Part shown: piece after piece, positions 48,900-58,113 of the stretch
Position numbering within the stretch: the first letter of the stretch is position 1
How the letters are laid out: each line of letters begins with the position of its first letter
NCBI RefSeq assembly: GCF_032337115.1
Contig: NZ_JAVXZY010000001.1
Span: forward strand, 806,001-870,000
Direction: 5' to 3'
Length of the DNA: 64,000 nt
From: Roseateles_C aquae
GTDB lineage: Bacteria; Pseudomonadota; Gammaproteobacteria; Burkholderiales; Burkholderiaceae_C
The notes under the pieces: model-generated
Told to the model about the DNA's origin: nothing
Seen by the model: the letters and a program-made list of their open reading frames with translations, nothing else
The model's database searches: none
Program-made: the position numbers and the translations under genes

Positions 48900-49574
48900 A
48901 TGCCGCTTGACCACCTGCCGCCCGAGTCGCGACCGCGTGAAAAGCTGCTGGCCCGCGGCCCTGCCGCCTTGGCCGATGCCGAACTGCTGGCCCTGCTGCT
49001 TCGCTCCGGCATCAAGGGCAAGCCGGTGCTGCAGATGGCTCAGCAGTTGCTGGACGAGTTCGGTGGCTGGGCCGGCTTACTCAATACCGAGGCCAAGGAT
49101 CTGGCCCGCATCAAGGGCCTGGGCCCGGCCAAACGGGCCGAAATCGCCGCCGTGCTGGAGATCGCGCGCCGCTCGCTGAACCAGCAGCTGGCGCGCCGGC
49201 CGGTGTTTGAGTCGCCTGAGTCGGTCAAGCAGTTCCTGCAGCTGCAGCTGGCCGCGCTGGATCACGAGGTCTTTGCCCTGCTCTTGCTCGATGCCCAGCA
49301 CCGGCTGATCGCGATGGAAGAGCTGTTTCACGGCACGTTGACCCAGACCAGCGTCTACCCCCGCGAGGTCGTCAAGCGGGCGCTGGCCCATGGCGCTGCG
49401 GCCGTCATCCTCGCGCACAACCACCCCTCCGGCGTGGCCGAACCCTCGCGCGCCGATGAATCACTGACCCAGGCCCTGCGCAGCGCGCTGGCCCTGGTGG
49501 ATGTGCGCGTGCTGGACCATCTGGTCGTCAGCCAGGGCTCGGCCGTGTCGATGGCCGAACGGGGGCTGATGTGA
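48900..49574 (+). CDS. radC: RadC-family JAMM-domain protein
   Basis: A 224-residue protein from the ATG at 48900. An N-terminal helix-hairpin-helix region (about 30-85, LARIKGLGPAKRAEIAAV) is followed by a JAMM/MPN metalloprotease-like domain with E at EELFHGTL and the HNHPSG motif (with a following Ser and Asp). It was once linked to DNA repair, but the biochemical role is unclear. Its stop overlaps the Smr gene start (GTGA). Confidence 0.94.
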   Translation: MPLDHLPPESRPREKLLARGPAALADAELLALLLRSGIKGKPVLQMAQQLLDEFGGWAGLLNTEAKDLARIKGLGPAKRAEIAAVLEIARRSLNQQLARRPVFESPESVKQFLQLQLAALDHEVFALLLLDAQHRLIAMEELFHGTLTQTSVYPREVVKRALAHGAAAVILAHNHPSGVAEPSRADESLTQALRSALALVDVRVLDHLVVSQGSAVSMAERGLM

Positions 49575-50212
49575 GCGAGAAGCTGAACAGCCTGCAGGAC
49601 CTGCGCAGCCTGCAGCGTGAGCTGATGCTGCGCCGCCGTCTGGCCGAGGAACGCGCCGAGCGGGAGGCCGCCGCCGCGCGGCTGCGCGAGCGCGAGGCGC
49701 GGCTGTTCGAGCTGAGCGTGGGCGTGGTGACGCCGCTGGCCCAGCCCCCGCGGGTGCTACACCGGCTGACCCCGCCAGCGCCGGAGCCGCGCCAGCGCGA
49801 GGCCGACGAGCGCTTGGCGCTGCAGCAGGCCTTGTCTGACGACTTTGATGTTGACTCGCTGCTGGAAACCGACGAGAGCCTGTCCTTCCGCCGCCCGGAG
49901 ATCAGCCCCGAGGCGGTGCGCAAGCTGCGCCGTGGTCATTGGGCGCTGCAGGGGCAGATTGATCTGCATGGCCTGCGCCGCGACCAGGCCCGCGAGGCCC
50001 TGGGCCAGTTCATCCACGACAGCGCCCGACGCGGCCTGCGCTGCGTGCGCGTTGTTCACGGCAAGGGCAATGGTTCACCCGGCCGCGAGCCGGTGCTCAA
50101 GAGCCGTGTGCGTCGCTGGCTGGTGCAAAAGCAGGAGGTGCTGGCCTTCGTTCAGGCCCGCGCCAGCGATGGCGGCGCCGGCGCGCTGATGGTGCTGCTG
50201 ATGCAGGTCTGA
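49571..50212 (+). CDS. Smr-domain protein
   Basis: A 213-residue protein starting at a GTG coupled to the radC stop. The N-terminal half is a Glu/Arg-rich helix; the C-terminal half is a Smr domain with IDLHGLRRDQAREAL and VVHGKGNGSPG, the two hallmark motifs. Smr domains act on nucleic acids (branched DNA or mRNA in ribosome rescue). DUF1704-like additions are absent. Confidence 0.92.
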   Translation: MSEKLNSLQDLRSLQRELMLRRRLAEERAEREAAAARLREREARLFELSVGVVTPLAQPPRVLHRLTPPAPEPRQREADERLALQQALSDDFDVDSLLETDESLSFRRPEISPEAVRKLRRGHWALQGQIDLHGLRRDQAREALGQFIHDSARRGLRCVRVVHGKGNGSPGREPVLKSRVRRWLVQKQEVLAFVQARASDGGAGALMVLLMQV

Positions 50213-50534
50213 GCCCGCGTCTTCATGGTCAACCACCATCGAGCTTTATAGCCTTGGCATACGGCGCGCAGTGTTGCTCGCAGCGCAAGTGAGCGTCAAA
50301 AAATCGGCTTGACCTGGATCAGACCCGCTCGCTAGTCTGGTGCTGCGGAACATCGGTGTCAGCGCAGTGCATCAAGGCCTGGCTGTTTGGGGCTTGATGG
50401 CGCCGTGGATCGAGGAGCGACAGCGACAGGCCTGTGCGGCAAGCACGGGGTGATCGCTGTCACGGCGCAGGGCTGCGCCACCGTGGATCGTGAAAAGCTG
50501 TACCCATCAACCTTTGACACGACAAGGCCACAGC
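50213..50534 (+). other. Intergenic region upstream of the TonB-like gene
   Basis: No convincing gene is present; open frames here are not protein-like. A weak promoter-like pair (TTGACC at 50309-50314, TAGTCT at 50333-50338) may serve the TonB-like gene at 50535. I see no clear operator or riboswitch. Confidence 0.45.
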
Positions 50535-51179
50535 ATGAACATGACGCGTCCCTCCGAAGCCCCTTCCCGCTTCACCGGCATCGGCCTGGTGGCAGCGGTT
50601 CACCTGCTCGCCATCTGGGCGCTGGTGAGCGGTCTGAGCAATCACTGGAAGAAAACCGAACCGTCGCTCGCCCAGGTGGATCTCATCGAAAAGACGGAGC
50701 CACCACCACCGCCGCCCAAAATCGTGCAGATCGAGGCGCCCAGCCAGCAACTGCCCGACAAAGTTCAGATCGTCGTGCCCGAGATCACCATCATCGAGAC
50801 CAGCGACAGGCCGCTGATCCAGACCAGGCCGCTGGACGTGGGGCTGACGACGAGCACACCCGGCACAAGCGTCGGCGTGGTGGAAAAGACACCGGGCACG
50901 CCGACCGTTGCCAAGACTGAAAAACCCGGCGCCATCTGCACCCGCATGGGCCAGCCCGAGGCGCCAGCGATGAACTGGAGTGGTGACGCCGTGCTGCGCG
51001 TGCTGGCCACTGTGCAGGCCGGGCGTGTGACTGGCGTCGAGTGGCTGGCGGTCAGCGGCGTCGGCGATGCGCGCGCCCGGCGCGCGATGCAGGCGGCGGT
51101 CGAAAACACGCTGCGCAGCAGCTATGAATGCCCGGGCGAGCATCGCTTCGAACAGGAGTTCCGCTTCAGGATTGACTGA
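50535..51179 (+). CDS. TonB-like energy transducer protein
   Basis: A 214-residue protein from the ATG at 50535 (MNMTRPSEAP). A single N-terminal membrane anchor (about 13-32, GIGLVAAVHLLAIWALVSGL) is followed by a Pro-rich periplasmic linker (EKTEPPPPPPKIVQI) and a C-terminal TonB-like domain (VLATVQAGRVTGVEWLAVSG, ARRAMQAAVENTL). It would couple proton-motive energy to outer-membrane receptors. ExbB/ExbD genes are not nearby. The C-terminal domain carries two Cys. Confidence 0.78.
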   Translation: MNMTRPSEAPSRFTGIGLVAAVHLLAIWALVSGLSNHWKKTEPSLAQVDLIEKTEPPPPPPKIVQIEAPSQQLPDKVQIVVPEITIIETSDRPLIQTRPLDVGLTTSTPGTSVGVVEKTPGTPTVAKTEKPGAICTRMGQPEAPAMNWSGDAVLRVLATVQAGRVTGVEWLAVSGVGDARARRAMQAAVENTLRSSYECPGEHRFEQEFRFRID

Positions 51180-51212
51180 AGCCCCAGCGCCCCCATGGCG
51201 CCGCGGCCTGGC

Positions 51213-51638
51213 TCAGATATTGCGCATCCAGTCCGCGGTGTTCATGAAGGCGCCGTCCAGGCGCTGCTGAAGCTCGCCGTCAACAGCCAGCTCCTGCATC
51301 GCCTGGCGCATGCAGGCCATCCATTGATCACGTTCGGCGATGCCGATGCGAAACGGCAGATGCCGGGCGCGCAGCCGTGGGTGGCCGAATCGCTCGATGA
51401 AATAGTCCGGCCCACCCAACCAGCCGCAGAGGAACCAGAACAGCTTGTCGCGCGAACCCTCCAGCGAACTGGGGTGCAGGGCGCGCAGGCCAGCATAGGC
51501 CGGCTCCAGGTCCATCAAATCGTAGAAGCGGTCGACCAGGGCGCGCACCTGCGCTTCGCCGCCGAGCCAGTCGTAGGCGCTGGCCGGCGTGTTGGCGGGG
51601 GCTGGCGAGGAAGAAGTCGAGTCGGCAGAAGCAGTCAT
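51213..51638 (-). CDS. Group II truncated hemoglobin
   Basis: A 141-residue protein. After a disordered N-terminus it shows YDWLGGEAQVRALVDRFYDL, the FLCGWLGGPDYFIERFGHPR block (proximal His in FGHP, conserved Trp) and RMR-type helix features (HLPFRIGIAERDQWMACM). This is the trHbO/GlbO-type fold, binding heme and O2/NO. It is convergent with the TonB-like gene. Confidence 0.9.
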   Translation of the reverse strand: MTASADSTSSSPAPANTPASAYDWLGGEAQVRALVDRFYDLMDLEPAYAGLRALHPSSLEGSRDKLFWFLCGWLGGPDYFIERFGHPRLRARHLPFRIGIAERDQWMACMRQAMQELAVDGELQQRLDGAFMNTADWMRNI

Positions 51639-51667
51639 CGCCCGAGCTTACCAAGCCCCGGGGCGCC

Positions 51668-52474
51668 TCAGCTCAGCAGCTTGGCCGCCAGCGCCTTGAT
51701 CGCCTGCGCGGCGTCGCAGCCCGGATAGTGCTCCAGCATCAGCTGGCGCTTGAGCACCGCCTGGCGCACCGTCGGATCGACCTTGACCTCGCCCCACAGC
51801 TCCAGCTTGAAGCTCTGGCCCGGCGCCGGGCCAACAAAGCGCTGCAGCACCTGCTGCAACTGCCCGCAGATCAGCTTGCCCTCGCCGGCACGTGAGGCCT
51901 GGTTGACGACCAGGCCAACGTGTCGCCGGTCCTGCTGCGTGGCCAGCACCTTGATGGTGGCGTAGGCGTCGGTCAGCGAAGTCGGTTCGGGCGTGGCCAC
52001 CACCAGCACATCGGTGGCCAACGACACGGCAAACAGCACCACATCGGAAATGCCGGCGCCGGTATCGAGCAGCACCCAGTCAAAGCGCGGCTTGACGATC
52101 TCGACGATGTTCAGCAGCTTGTCGCGCACCTCAGGGGTCAGCCGCGAGTACTCGACCATGCCGGAGCCGGCCAGCAGCACCGAAAACCCGCCCGGCGCGG
52201 GCAGGATGGCCTGCTCCAGCGTTGCCTTTTCGGTGAAGACATCGTGCAGCGTCAGCTTGGGGTGCAGATTGAGCACCACATCCAGATTGGCCAGGCCAAG
52301 GTCAGCATCCAGCACCAGGACCTTCTGGCCGCGCGCTGCCAGGGCCGCGGCGAGGTTGGCGGTGACAAAGGTCTTGCCCACGCCGCCCTTGCCGCTGGTC
52401 ACGGCCAGGGTCTTGGCGCCGCTGCGTGGGCCGGGCATCTTGGGTGGTGCAGCAGGAGCAGGTGTCGTACTCAT
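51668..52474 (-). CDS. MinD/ParA-family ATPase, FlhG/FleN-like
   Basis: A 268-residue ATPase with a deviant Walker A SGKGGVGKT near the N-terminus, LVLDADLGLANLD (switch I/A') and LLDTGAGI (Walker B region). No long membrane-targeting C-terminal helix is obvious. It is FleN/FlhG-like in overall pattern; these control flagellar number and placement. Its start overlaps the diguanylate cyclase stop (ATGA), so they form an operon. Confidence 0.85.
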   Translation of the reverse strand: MSTTPAPAAPPKMPGPRSGAKTLAVTSGKGGVGKTFVTANLAAALAARGQKVLVLDADLGLANLDVVLNLHPKLTLHDVFTEKATLEQAILPAPGGFSVLLAGSGMVEYSRLTPEVRDKLLNIVEIVKPRFDWVLLDTGAGISDVVLFAVSLATDVLVVATPEPTSLTDAYATIKVLATQQDRRHVGLVVNQASRAGEGKLICGQLQQVLQRFVGPAPGQSFKLELWGEVKVDPTVRQAVLKRQLMLEHYPGCDAAQAIKALAAKLLS

Positions 52475-53193
52475 TCACTATCCTGTTGCGTTACGGCAAA
52501 CAACATGCCTTTTTCCTCGGCGCTGACCAGCGACTCGACTTGCATTTCCAGACAGGCGCGGTTGCGGCCTTCGGCCTTGGCGCGGTAGAGCTGCCGATCG
52601 GCCCGCTCCATCCACAGCAGCGACGACGATCGCACCCACTGCGGCGCAAAGGCACCGCCCAAGCTCACCGTCGCCTGCAGCGAGACACCCGAGGGCAATT
52701 GCACGACCGAGGCTGCCACCCGTTCGCGGATGCGCTCGGCCACGGTAGCGCCAAAGGTCGCCGGGCAATTGGGCAGGATGACGGCAAACTCCTCGCCGCC
52801 CACACGCGCCACCGTGTCCATCGGCCGCACCGTCTGTTCGACGGCCCGCGCGACGGCCTGAATGACCAGGTCGCCGGCCGCGTGGCCATGGGTATCGTTG
52901 ACCGACTTGAAATGGTCGATGTCCAGCATCAGCAGCAGCGCCGGCTCGCCCGAGCGGGCGACGCGGTCGACCTCGCGCGACAAGGCCATCTCGAAACTGC
53001 GCCGATTGACCAGCCCGGTCAATGCATCCTTGCTCGACAGATCACACAGGGCATCAATGACGGCCTGCAGCCAGGCTTCGCTATAGGGCTCGGCTTCGGG
53101 CAGCAAGGCCCCTGCCTGTTGCAGCAGCTGCAAGGCCAGGTCGAGCTGCAGCTCGTGGGGATTGATCAAGGTGGTCTGGGGGCTGGATTCCAA
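52471..53193 (-). CDS. GGDEF diguanylate cyclase
   Basis: A protein of about 240 residues if started at the TTG at 53193, which has AGGGG 6 bases upstream. A helical N-terminus (about 1-70) is followed by a GGDEF domain with LMLDIDHFKSVNDTHGHAAGD, the active-site GGEEF and LYRAKAEGRN. The signature supports synthesis of cyclic di-GMP. The I-site RxxD is not evident. It lies upstream of the MinD-like gene and divergent from cheR. Confidence 0.86.
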   Translation of the reverse strand: MESSPQTTLINPHELQLDLALQLLQQAGALLPEAEPYSEAWLQAVIDALCDLSSKDALTGLVNRRSFEMALSREVDRVARSGEPALLLMLDIDHFKSVNDTHGHAAGDLVIQAVARAVEQTVRPMDTVARVGGEEFAVILPNCPATFGATVAERIRERVAASVVQLPSGVSLQATVSLGGAFAPQWVRSSSLLWMERADRQLYRAKAEGRNRACLEMQVESLVSAEEKGMLFAVTQQDSE

Positions 53194-53336
53194 AGGTTTC
53201 CCCTGAGGATGCCGCGGCAGTCTAGCAGTGCGTTTCTGCCACAAGGGGCGCGAATTACGGGCGCAAGCGCCACTTGTTCCTGTTTTCACAACAGGCCCTG
53301 GCGTCGACACTGCAAAAGACCGGAGAATCAATCAGG

Positions 53337-53356
53337 CGGAGGGTTTGCGCCCTCCG
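53337..53356 (+). other. Hairpin in the cheR leader
   Basis: CGGAGGG (53337-53343) pairs with CCCTCCG (53350-53356) around a 6-base loop, about 27 bases before the cheR start. No T-run follows, so attenuation is not obvious; it may affect translation or RNA stability. Confidence 0.35.
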
Positions 53357-53383
53357 TTGGACAACCAGAAGCGAGTCCCCTAC

Positions 53384-54241
53384 ATGCGCGCAGCCATGCC
53401 AGCGACCCCGCCTCCCGCCGAGGCCGTGGATCATGAGTTCAGCTTCAGTCGCGCCGACTTCGATCGCGTGCGCCAGCTGATCTACCAGCACGCCGGCATC
53501 AGCCTGCACGACGGTAAGCACGCGATGGTCTACAGCCGGCTGTCCCGCCGGCTGCGCGACACCGGCCACCGCAGCTTTGCCAGCTATCTGCAATGGCTGG
53601 AATCGGTCACCGGCCCGCAGGGCGAGCAGGAATGGCAGGAGTTCGTCAACTGCCTGACCACCAACCTCACCTCCTTCTTCCGTGAGGAACACCACTTCCA
53701 CGCGCTGGCCGAGGATCTCAAACCCTTGGCCGGCAAGCCGGTGCGCATCTGGTGCTGTGCCGCCTCCACCGGCGAGGAGCCCTATTCGATCGCCATCACC
53801 TGCCATGAGGCCCTGGGCGGCAATGCGCAGGTGCAGATCGTCTCCAGCGACATCGACACCAATGTGCTCAACACCGCGCGGCGCGGCGTCTACAACAGTG
53901 ATGCCCGTGGCCTCTCGCAGCCCCGGCTGCGCAACTACTTCATGCGCGGCACCGGGGCCAACGAGGGCCGCATGCGGGTCAAGCCCGAGCTGCAGCGCTG
54001 GATCGACTTCCGCACGCTGAATCTCATGCACACGCAGTGGTCGCTGGGCGAGCCCTTTCACATCGTCTTCTGCCGCAATGTGATGATCTATTTCGATGCG
54101 CCAACGCAGCGCAAGGTGCTGGAGCGCATTCACAAGGTGATGCGCCCCCACGGGCTGCTGTTTGTAGGCCATTCGGAGAACTTCACCGAAGCCAAGGACC
54201 TGTTCCGGCTGCGCGGCAAGACCATCTATGAACGGGTCTGA
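53384..54241 (+). CDS. cheR: Chemotaxis protein methyltransferase CheR
   Basis: A 285-residue protein that methylates glutamates on chemoreceptors with SAM. An N-terminal helical domain (about 20-85) is followed by the SAM-binding region with IWCCAASTGEEPYSIA and VFCRNVMIYFD, then GHSENF. The start at 53384 gives a normal length. First gene of a cheR-cheD-cheB cluster with a terminator after cheB. Confidence 0.95.
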   Translation: MRAAMPATPPPAEAVDHEFSFSRADFDRVRQLIYQHAGISLHDGKHAMVYSRLSRRLRDTGHRSFASYLQWLESVTGPQGEQEWQEFVNCLTTNLTSFFREEHHFHALAEDLKPLAGKPVRIWCCAASTGEEPYSIAITCHEALGGNAQVQIVSSDIDTNVLNTARRGVYNSDARGLSQPRLRNYFMRGTGANEGRMRVKPELQRWIDFRTLNLMHTQWSLGEPFHIVFCRNVMIYFDAPTQRKVLERIHKVMRPHGLLFVGHSENFTEAKDLFRLRGKTIYERV

Positions 54242-54295
54242 TCAACACCTTTGATTGCGCCTCAATAGAACAACCAACTGGCCGATAAAGCACAA

Positions 54296-54964
54296 ATGAG
54301 CACGCCCCCCTCCACCTCCGGCGCTGGAGCCATGCTGTCCAGCACGGCCGGCGCAGCGCGCGTCGCCCAGCTCAAAGCCCAGCATCGCAAGAACGGCGAA
54401 GCGTCCTTTTTCTTCTACGACGCCCATTTCAAGAATGCGGCCGTCAAGATCCTGCCCGGCGAGTATTTCGTCGACAACGAAGACCTGCTGGTCATGACCA
54501 CGCTCGGCTCCTGCATCGCCGCCTGCCTGTGGGATCGCCACGCGCAGATCGGCGGCATGAACCACTTCATGCTGCCCGAGGGCAGCGGCGATTCGGGCCG
54601 CTACGGCTCCTTCGCCATGGAGTTGCTGATCAACGAGATGATGAAGCGCGGCGCTTCCAAGGGCCGCATGGAAGCCAAGATCTTTGGCGGTGGCGCCGTG
54701 ATCTCGGGCATGAACACCATCAATGTTGGCGAGCGCAACACCAACTTCGTGATCGACTATCTGAAGACCGAACGTATTCCGATTGTTTCCAAGGATGTGA
54801 TGGACATCTACCCCCGCAAGGTCTGTTTCCTGCCGCACAGCGGCAAAGCCATGGTCAAGCGCCTGGCCCCAACGAATGCCGACGCGCTGATCCAGCAGGA
54901 TCGCGCCGCCGCGCAAAAGGCGCAGCCCGTGGTGGCCACCGGCGGCGCCATCGATCTGTTCTGA
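54296..54964 (+). CDS. cheD: Chemoreceptor glutamine deamidase CheD
   Basis: A 222-residue protein that deamidates Gln on chemoreceptors. The active-site region is LVMTTLGSCIAACLWD (catalytic Cys in GSC) and GGMNHFMLP (catalytic His). KIFGGGAVI and the substrate loop are normal. The N-terminus carries a longer Ser/Thr-rich extension. It lies between cheR and cheB, 54 and 24 bases apart. Confidence 0.95.
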   Translation: MSTPPSTSGAGAMLSSTAGAARVAQLKAQHRKNGEASFFFYDAHFKNAAVKILPGEYFVDNEDLLVMTTLGSCIAACLWDRHAQIGGMNHFMLPEGSGDSGRYGSFAMELLINEMMKRGASKGRMEAKIFGGGAVISGMNTINVGERNTNFVIDYLKTERIPIVSKDVMDIYPRKVCFLPHSGKAMVKRLAPTNADALIQQDRAAAQKAQPVVATGGAIDLF

Positions 54965-54988
54965 GCCGCACGACACAAGGAGTAAGCA

Positions 54989-56098
54989 ATGGCCAAGACC
55001 AAAGTCGTGGTGGTCGACGATTCAGCGCTGGTGCGCAGCATCCTCACCGAGATCATCAACCGGCAGACCGATATGGAGTGCATAGGCGCCGCCAGCGATC
55101 CGCTGCTGGCACGCGAGATGATCCGCAATCTGAACCCCGACGTGATCACGCTGGATGTCGAGATGCCCAAGATGGACGGGCTCGATTTCCTCTCCCGGCT
55201 GATGCGGCTGCGGCCGATGCCGGTGGTGATGGTGTCGACTCTGACCGAGCGCGGCGCCGAGGTCACGCTGAAGGCGCTCGAGCTGGGCGCGGTCGATTTC
55301 GTTGCCAAACCCAAGATCGGCGTCGCCGATGGCATCCGCTCGCTGGCGCAGGACATCACCGACAAGATCCGCATCGCAGCCAAGGCCCATATCCGCCGCA
55401 GCCATGCCGCACCGCCAGCCGCCGCTGCGCCAGGCGCCGCCCCAGGTGCGGCCGCACCGGCGCCCAAGCCGGTGACGGTGGCCAATATCGGCCGGCTGTC
55501 GACCGAGAAGATCATCTTCATCGGCGCCTCCACCGGCGGCACCGAAGCGACCAAGGACGTGCTGGTGAACCTGCCCGCCGACGCACCGGCCGTCGTCATC
55601 ACCCAGCACATGCCGCCCGGCTTCACCCGCAGCTACGCGGCGCGGCTGGACGGCCTGTGCAAGATCCGCGTCAAGGAAGCGCAGGACGGCGAACGCATCC
55701 TGCCCGGCCACGGCTATATCGCGCCGGGTGGCATGCACCTGAGCGTTGAACGCTCCGGCGCCAACTACATCGCCCGCGTCCAGGATGGCGAACCGGTCAA
55801 TCGCCACAAGCCCTCGGTCGAGGTGCTGTTCAATTCGGCGGCCCGTGTGGTCGGCCCGAATGCACTGGGCATCATGCTGACCGGCATGGGCGCTGACGGT
55901 GCCCGCGCCATGAAGGTGATGAAGGACGCCGGCTCCTACAACTTTGTGCAGGACGAGGCCAGCTGTGTGGTCTTCGGCATGCCGCGCGAAGCCATCAATG
56001 CCGGTGCCGCCGACGAGGTGCTGCCGCTGAACCAGATCGCCCCGCGGCTGATCGAGCGGCTGCGCAGCACCGCCGGCATTTCGATCAACCGGGTCTGA
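54989..56098 (+). CDS. cheB: Chemotaxis response regulator methylesterase CheB
   Basis: A 369-residue protein with an N-terminal receiver (phospho-acceptor Asp in DVITLDVEMPKMDG; Thr/Lys at MVSTL and AVDFVAKPK) and a C-terminal methylesterase domain (catalytic Ser in GASTGGTEA; His in TQHMPPGF; Asp in MGADGARAM). Phosphorylation by CheA activates it, which is not encoded here. An Ala/Pro linker of about 30 residues separates the domains. Confidence 0.96.
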   Translation: MAKTKVVVVDDSALVRSILTEIINRQTDMECIGAASDPLLAREMIRNLNPDVITLDVEMPKMDGLDFLSRLMRLRPMPVVMVSTLTERGAEVTLKALELGAVDFVAKPKIGVADGIRSLAQDITDKIRIAAKAHIRRSHAAPPAAAAPGAAPGAAAPAPKPVTVANIGRLSTEKIIFIGASTGGTEATKDVLVNLPADAPAVVITQHMPPGFTRSYAARLDGLCKIRVKEAQDGERILPGHGYIAPGGMHLSVERSGANYIARVQDGEPVNRHKPSVEVLFNSAARVVGPNALGIMLTGMGADGARAMKVMKDAGSYNFVQDEASCVVFGMPREAINAGAADEVLPLNQIAPRLIERLRSTAGISINRV

Positions 56099-56118
56099 AC
56101 TGCCGCGCGTCCCGAACA

Positions 56119-56141
56119 AGCGCCCTCCGGGGCGCTTTTTT
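56119..56141 (+). terminator. Terminator after cheB
   Basis: AGCGCCC (56119-56125) and GGGCGCT (56130-56136) form a perfect stem around TCCG and run into a T tract (to 56141). It ends the cheR-cheD-cheB transcript. Confidence 0.88.
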
Positions 56142-56292
56142 GTTGCGCCAACTCGACAAGGCGGCGAGGCCAGCGTGAACAAGCGCACATCAGGGCGGCT
56201 TCAGTGCGATGCACGTAGCCAGGCGCCTGCGGCTTCGTCGGCCTGTCATCTGCGCTGCCGACACTGGCTGGCTCAGTGCCTGATGCCAGGCC

Positions 56293-58104
56293 ATGCTCAC
56301 CCGCTCCGCCATGCCAGCCCTCCTGATCGATCGCCCCACCTGCCCAGCAACTCAGCTGCACAGCGCTCGCCGCCTGATTGCCGAGGAGCGCCTGCACACG
56401 CTGTTCCAGCCCATCGTCAGCCTCGACTGCGGCGTCATCTACGGCCACGAGGCCCTGGTGCGCGGCCCGGCCGGCAGCCCGCTGGAAATGCCGGACGCCT
56501 TGTTCGCCGCGGGCCGCGCCGAGGGCCTGAGCATGGAACTGGAAATCCGCTGTGCACTTCAGGCGATGAAGGACTGGAGCCAGCTCCAGCGTCCCGGCAA
56601 GCTTTTGATCAATATGAGCGCCGCCGCGCTGAGCCAGGCCACCGCCGATGGACGCTGGCAGCGCGGTCTGGGCATCTGCGAGGACTATGGCCTGCAGCCC
56701 ACCGAGTTGATGATCGAGCTGACCGAGCATGAGCGCGTTGCCGATATCGACGCCCTGCGCCGCGGACTGACGCTGCTGCGCCGGCTGGGCGTCGGCGTCG
56801 CGCTGGACGATTTCGGTGATGGCCGATCCAGCCTGCGCCTGTGGTCGGAGATCCAGCCCAACCTGGTCAAGATCGACAAATACTTCACCCGCGAGCTGCC
56901 GGCCCACGCCGAGAAACTGCAGACCTTTCGCGCCCTCTTGCAACTGGCCGAAACCTTCGGCGCCCAGCTGGTTGCCGAGGGCATCGAGCAGCCCGAGGAA
57001 CTGCGCGTGCTGCGCGATCTCGGCGTGTCCTACGGTCAGGGCTGGCTGCTGGGCCACCCCAGCAGCAGTGGCGCCAGCGAAGCCGCTCCGGCCGCCTTGC
57101 AGGTACTGGCCAGCAAAGAGATTGCCGTGATGCCCGAGCTGCGCCGCGCCGGCGGCAGCGGCATCACCGCCGAAAAGCTGATGATGCCGGCACCGGCCAT
57201 CAGCGATCAGGCCAGCCATGAGCAGCTCTATCGTTTCTTCACCGAGCATGAGGACCAGCATGCGGTGGCCGTCATCAATGCCGCGCAGCAACCGGTCGCG
57301 CTGATCGACCGCGCGCAGTTCATCAGCCGCTGGGCCAAGCCCTTCTTCATGGACCTGTACGGCCGCCGGCCTTGCACGCTTTACGCCAACCCCTCGCCGC
57401 TGATCGTCGATGCCGACACCGGCATCGAGGCGCTGACCCGCGTGCTGACCTCGGCCGACCAGCGCTATCTGCGCGAAGGTTTCATCATCAGCCGCCAGGG
57501 CCGCTATCTGGGGCTGGGCACCGGCGAGCAGCTGGTGCGCTCGGTCACGGAGGCGCGCATCGAGGCCGCCCGCCATGCCAACCCGCTGACCTTTCTGCCC
57601 GGCAACATCCCCTTGAGCCAGCACATCGGCCGGCTGCTCAGCAGTGGCCGCGAGTTCGTCGCCGCCTACGCCGATCTGAACCAGTTCAAACCCTTCAACG
57701 ACCAGTACGGCTATTGGCGCGGAGACGAGATGATCCGCCTGGTCGCCCGCGTCATCGGCGCGCATTGCGACAGCCAGCGCGATTTCGTCGGCCATGTGGG
57801 CGGCGATGATTTCGTGATGCTGTTCCAGAGCGACGACTGGGAGCAGCGTTGCGAGCAGATTGTCGGCCGCTTCAACGAGCTGGCGCGCAATCTCTTTGAT
57901 GCCGAGGCGCTCGAGGCCGGCGGCATCATGGCCGAGGACCGCGAGGGCAATCTGCGCTTTCACCCCTGCACCACGCTGAGCATCGGCGCAGTGCGCGTGG
58001 CGCCTGGCCGCCTGCACCGCGCCGAAGACGTGGCCAGCGCCGCCGCCGCGGCCAAGCGCCAGGCCAAGCATGGGGCCCTGGCCGTCTATGTGATGGCGGC
58101 CTGA
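56293..58104 (+). CDS. EAL-GGDEF dual-domain cyclic di-GMP protein
   Basis: A 603-residue protein (585-597 if a later Met is used). The EAL domain is first (about 25-260): EALVRGP, then ALDDFGDGRSS and VAEGIE, all expected catalytic residues. A CBS-pair-like middle part (about 300-420) follows, then a C-terminal GGDEF-like domain with HVGGDDFVMLF (about 490-600). The EAL core looks intact; the GGDDF form retains key residues. It could be a phosphodiesterase, cyclase or both. It starts after the cheB terminator. Confidence 0.9.
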   Translation: MLTRSAMPALLIDRPTCPATQLHSARRLIAEERLHTLFQPIVSLDCGVIYGHEALVRGPAGSPLEMPDALFAAGRAEGLSMELEIRCALQAMKDWSQLQRPGKLLINMSAAALSQATADGRWQRGLGICEDYGLQPTELMIELTEHERVADIDALRRGLTLLRRLGVGVALDDFGDGRSSLRLWSEIQPNLVKIDKYFTRELPAHAEKLQTFRALLQLAETFGAQLVAEGIEQPEELRVLRDLGVSYGQGWLLGHPSSSGASEAAPAALQVLASKEIAVMPELRRAGGSGITAEKLMMPAPAISDQASHEQLYRFFTEHEDQHAVAVINAAQQPVALIDRAQFISRWAKPFFMDLYGRRPCTLYANPSPLIVDADTGIEALTRVLTSADQRYLREGFIISRQGRYLGLGTGEQLVRSVTEARIEAARHANPLTFLPGNIPLSQHIGRLLSSGREFVAAYADLNQFKPFNDQYGYWRGDEMIRLVARVIGAHCDSQRDFVGHVGGDDFVMLFQSDDWEQRCEQIVGRFNELARNLFDAEALEAGGIMAEDREGNLRFHPCTTLSIGAVRVAPGRLHRAEDVASAAAAAKRQAKHGALAVYVMAA

Positions 58105-58113
58105 GCTGGGCGT

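Noticed and set aside
50387..50920. A 177-codon frame overlapping the TonB-like gene
   Set aside because: It overlaps the Pro-rich TonB linker in another frame and has no recognisable motif or ribosome site.
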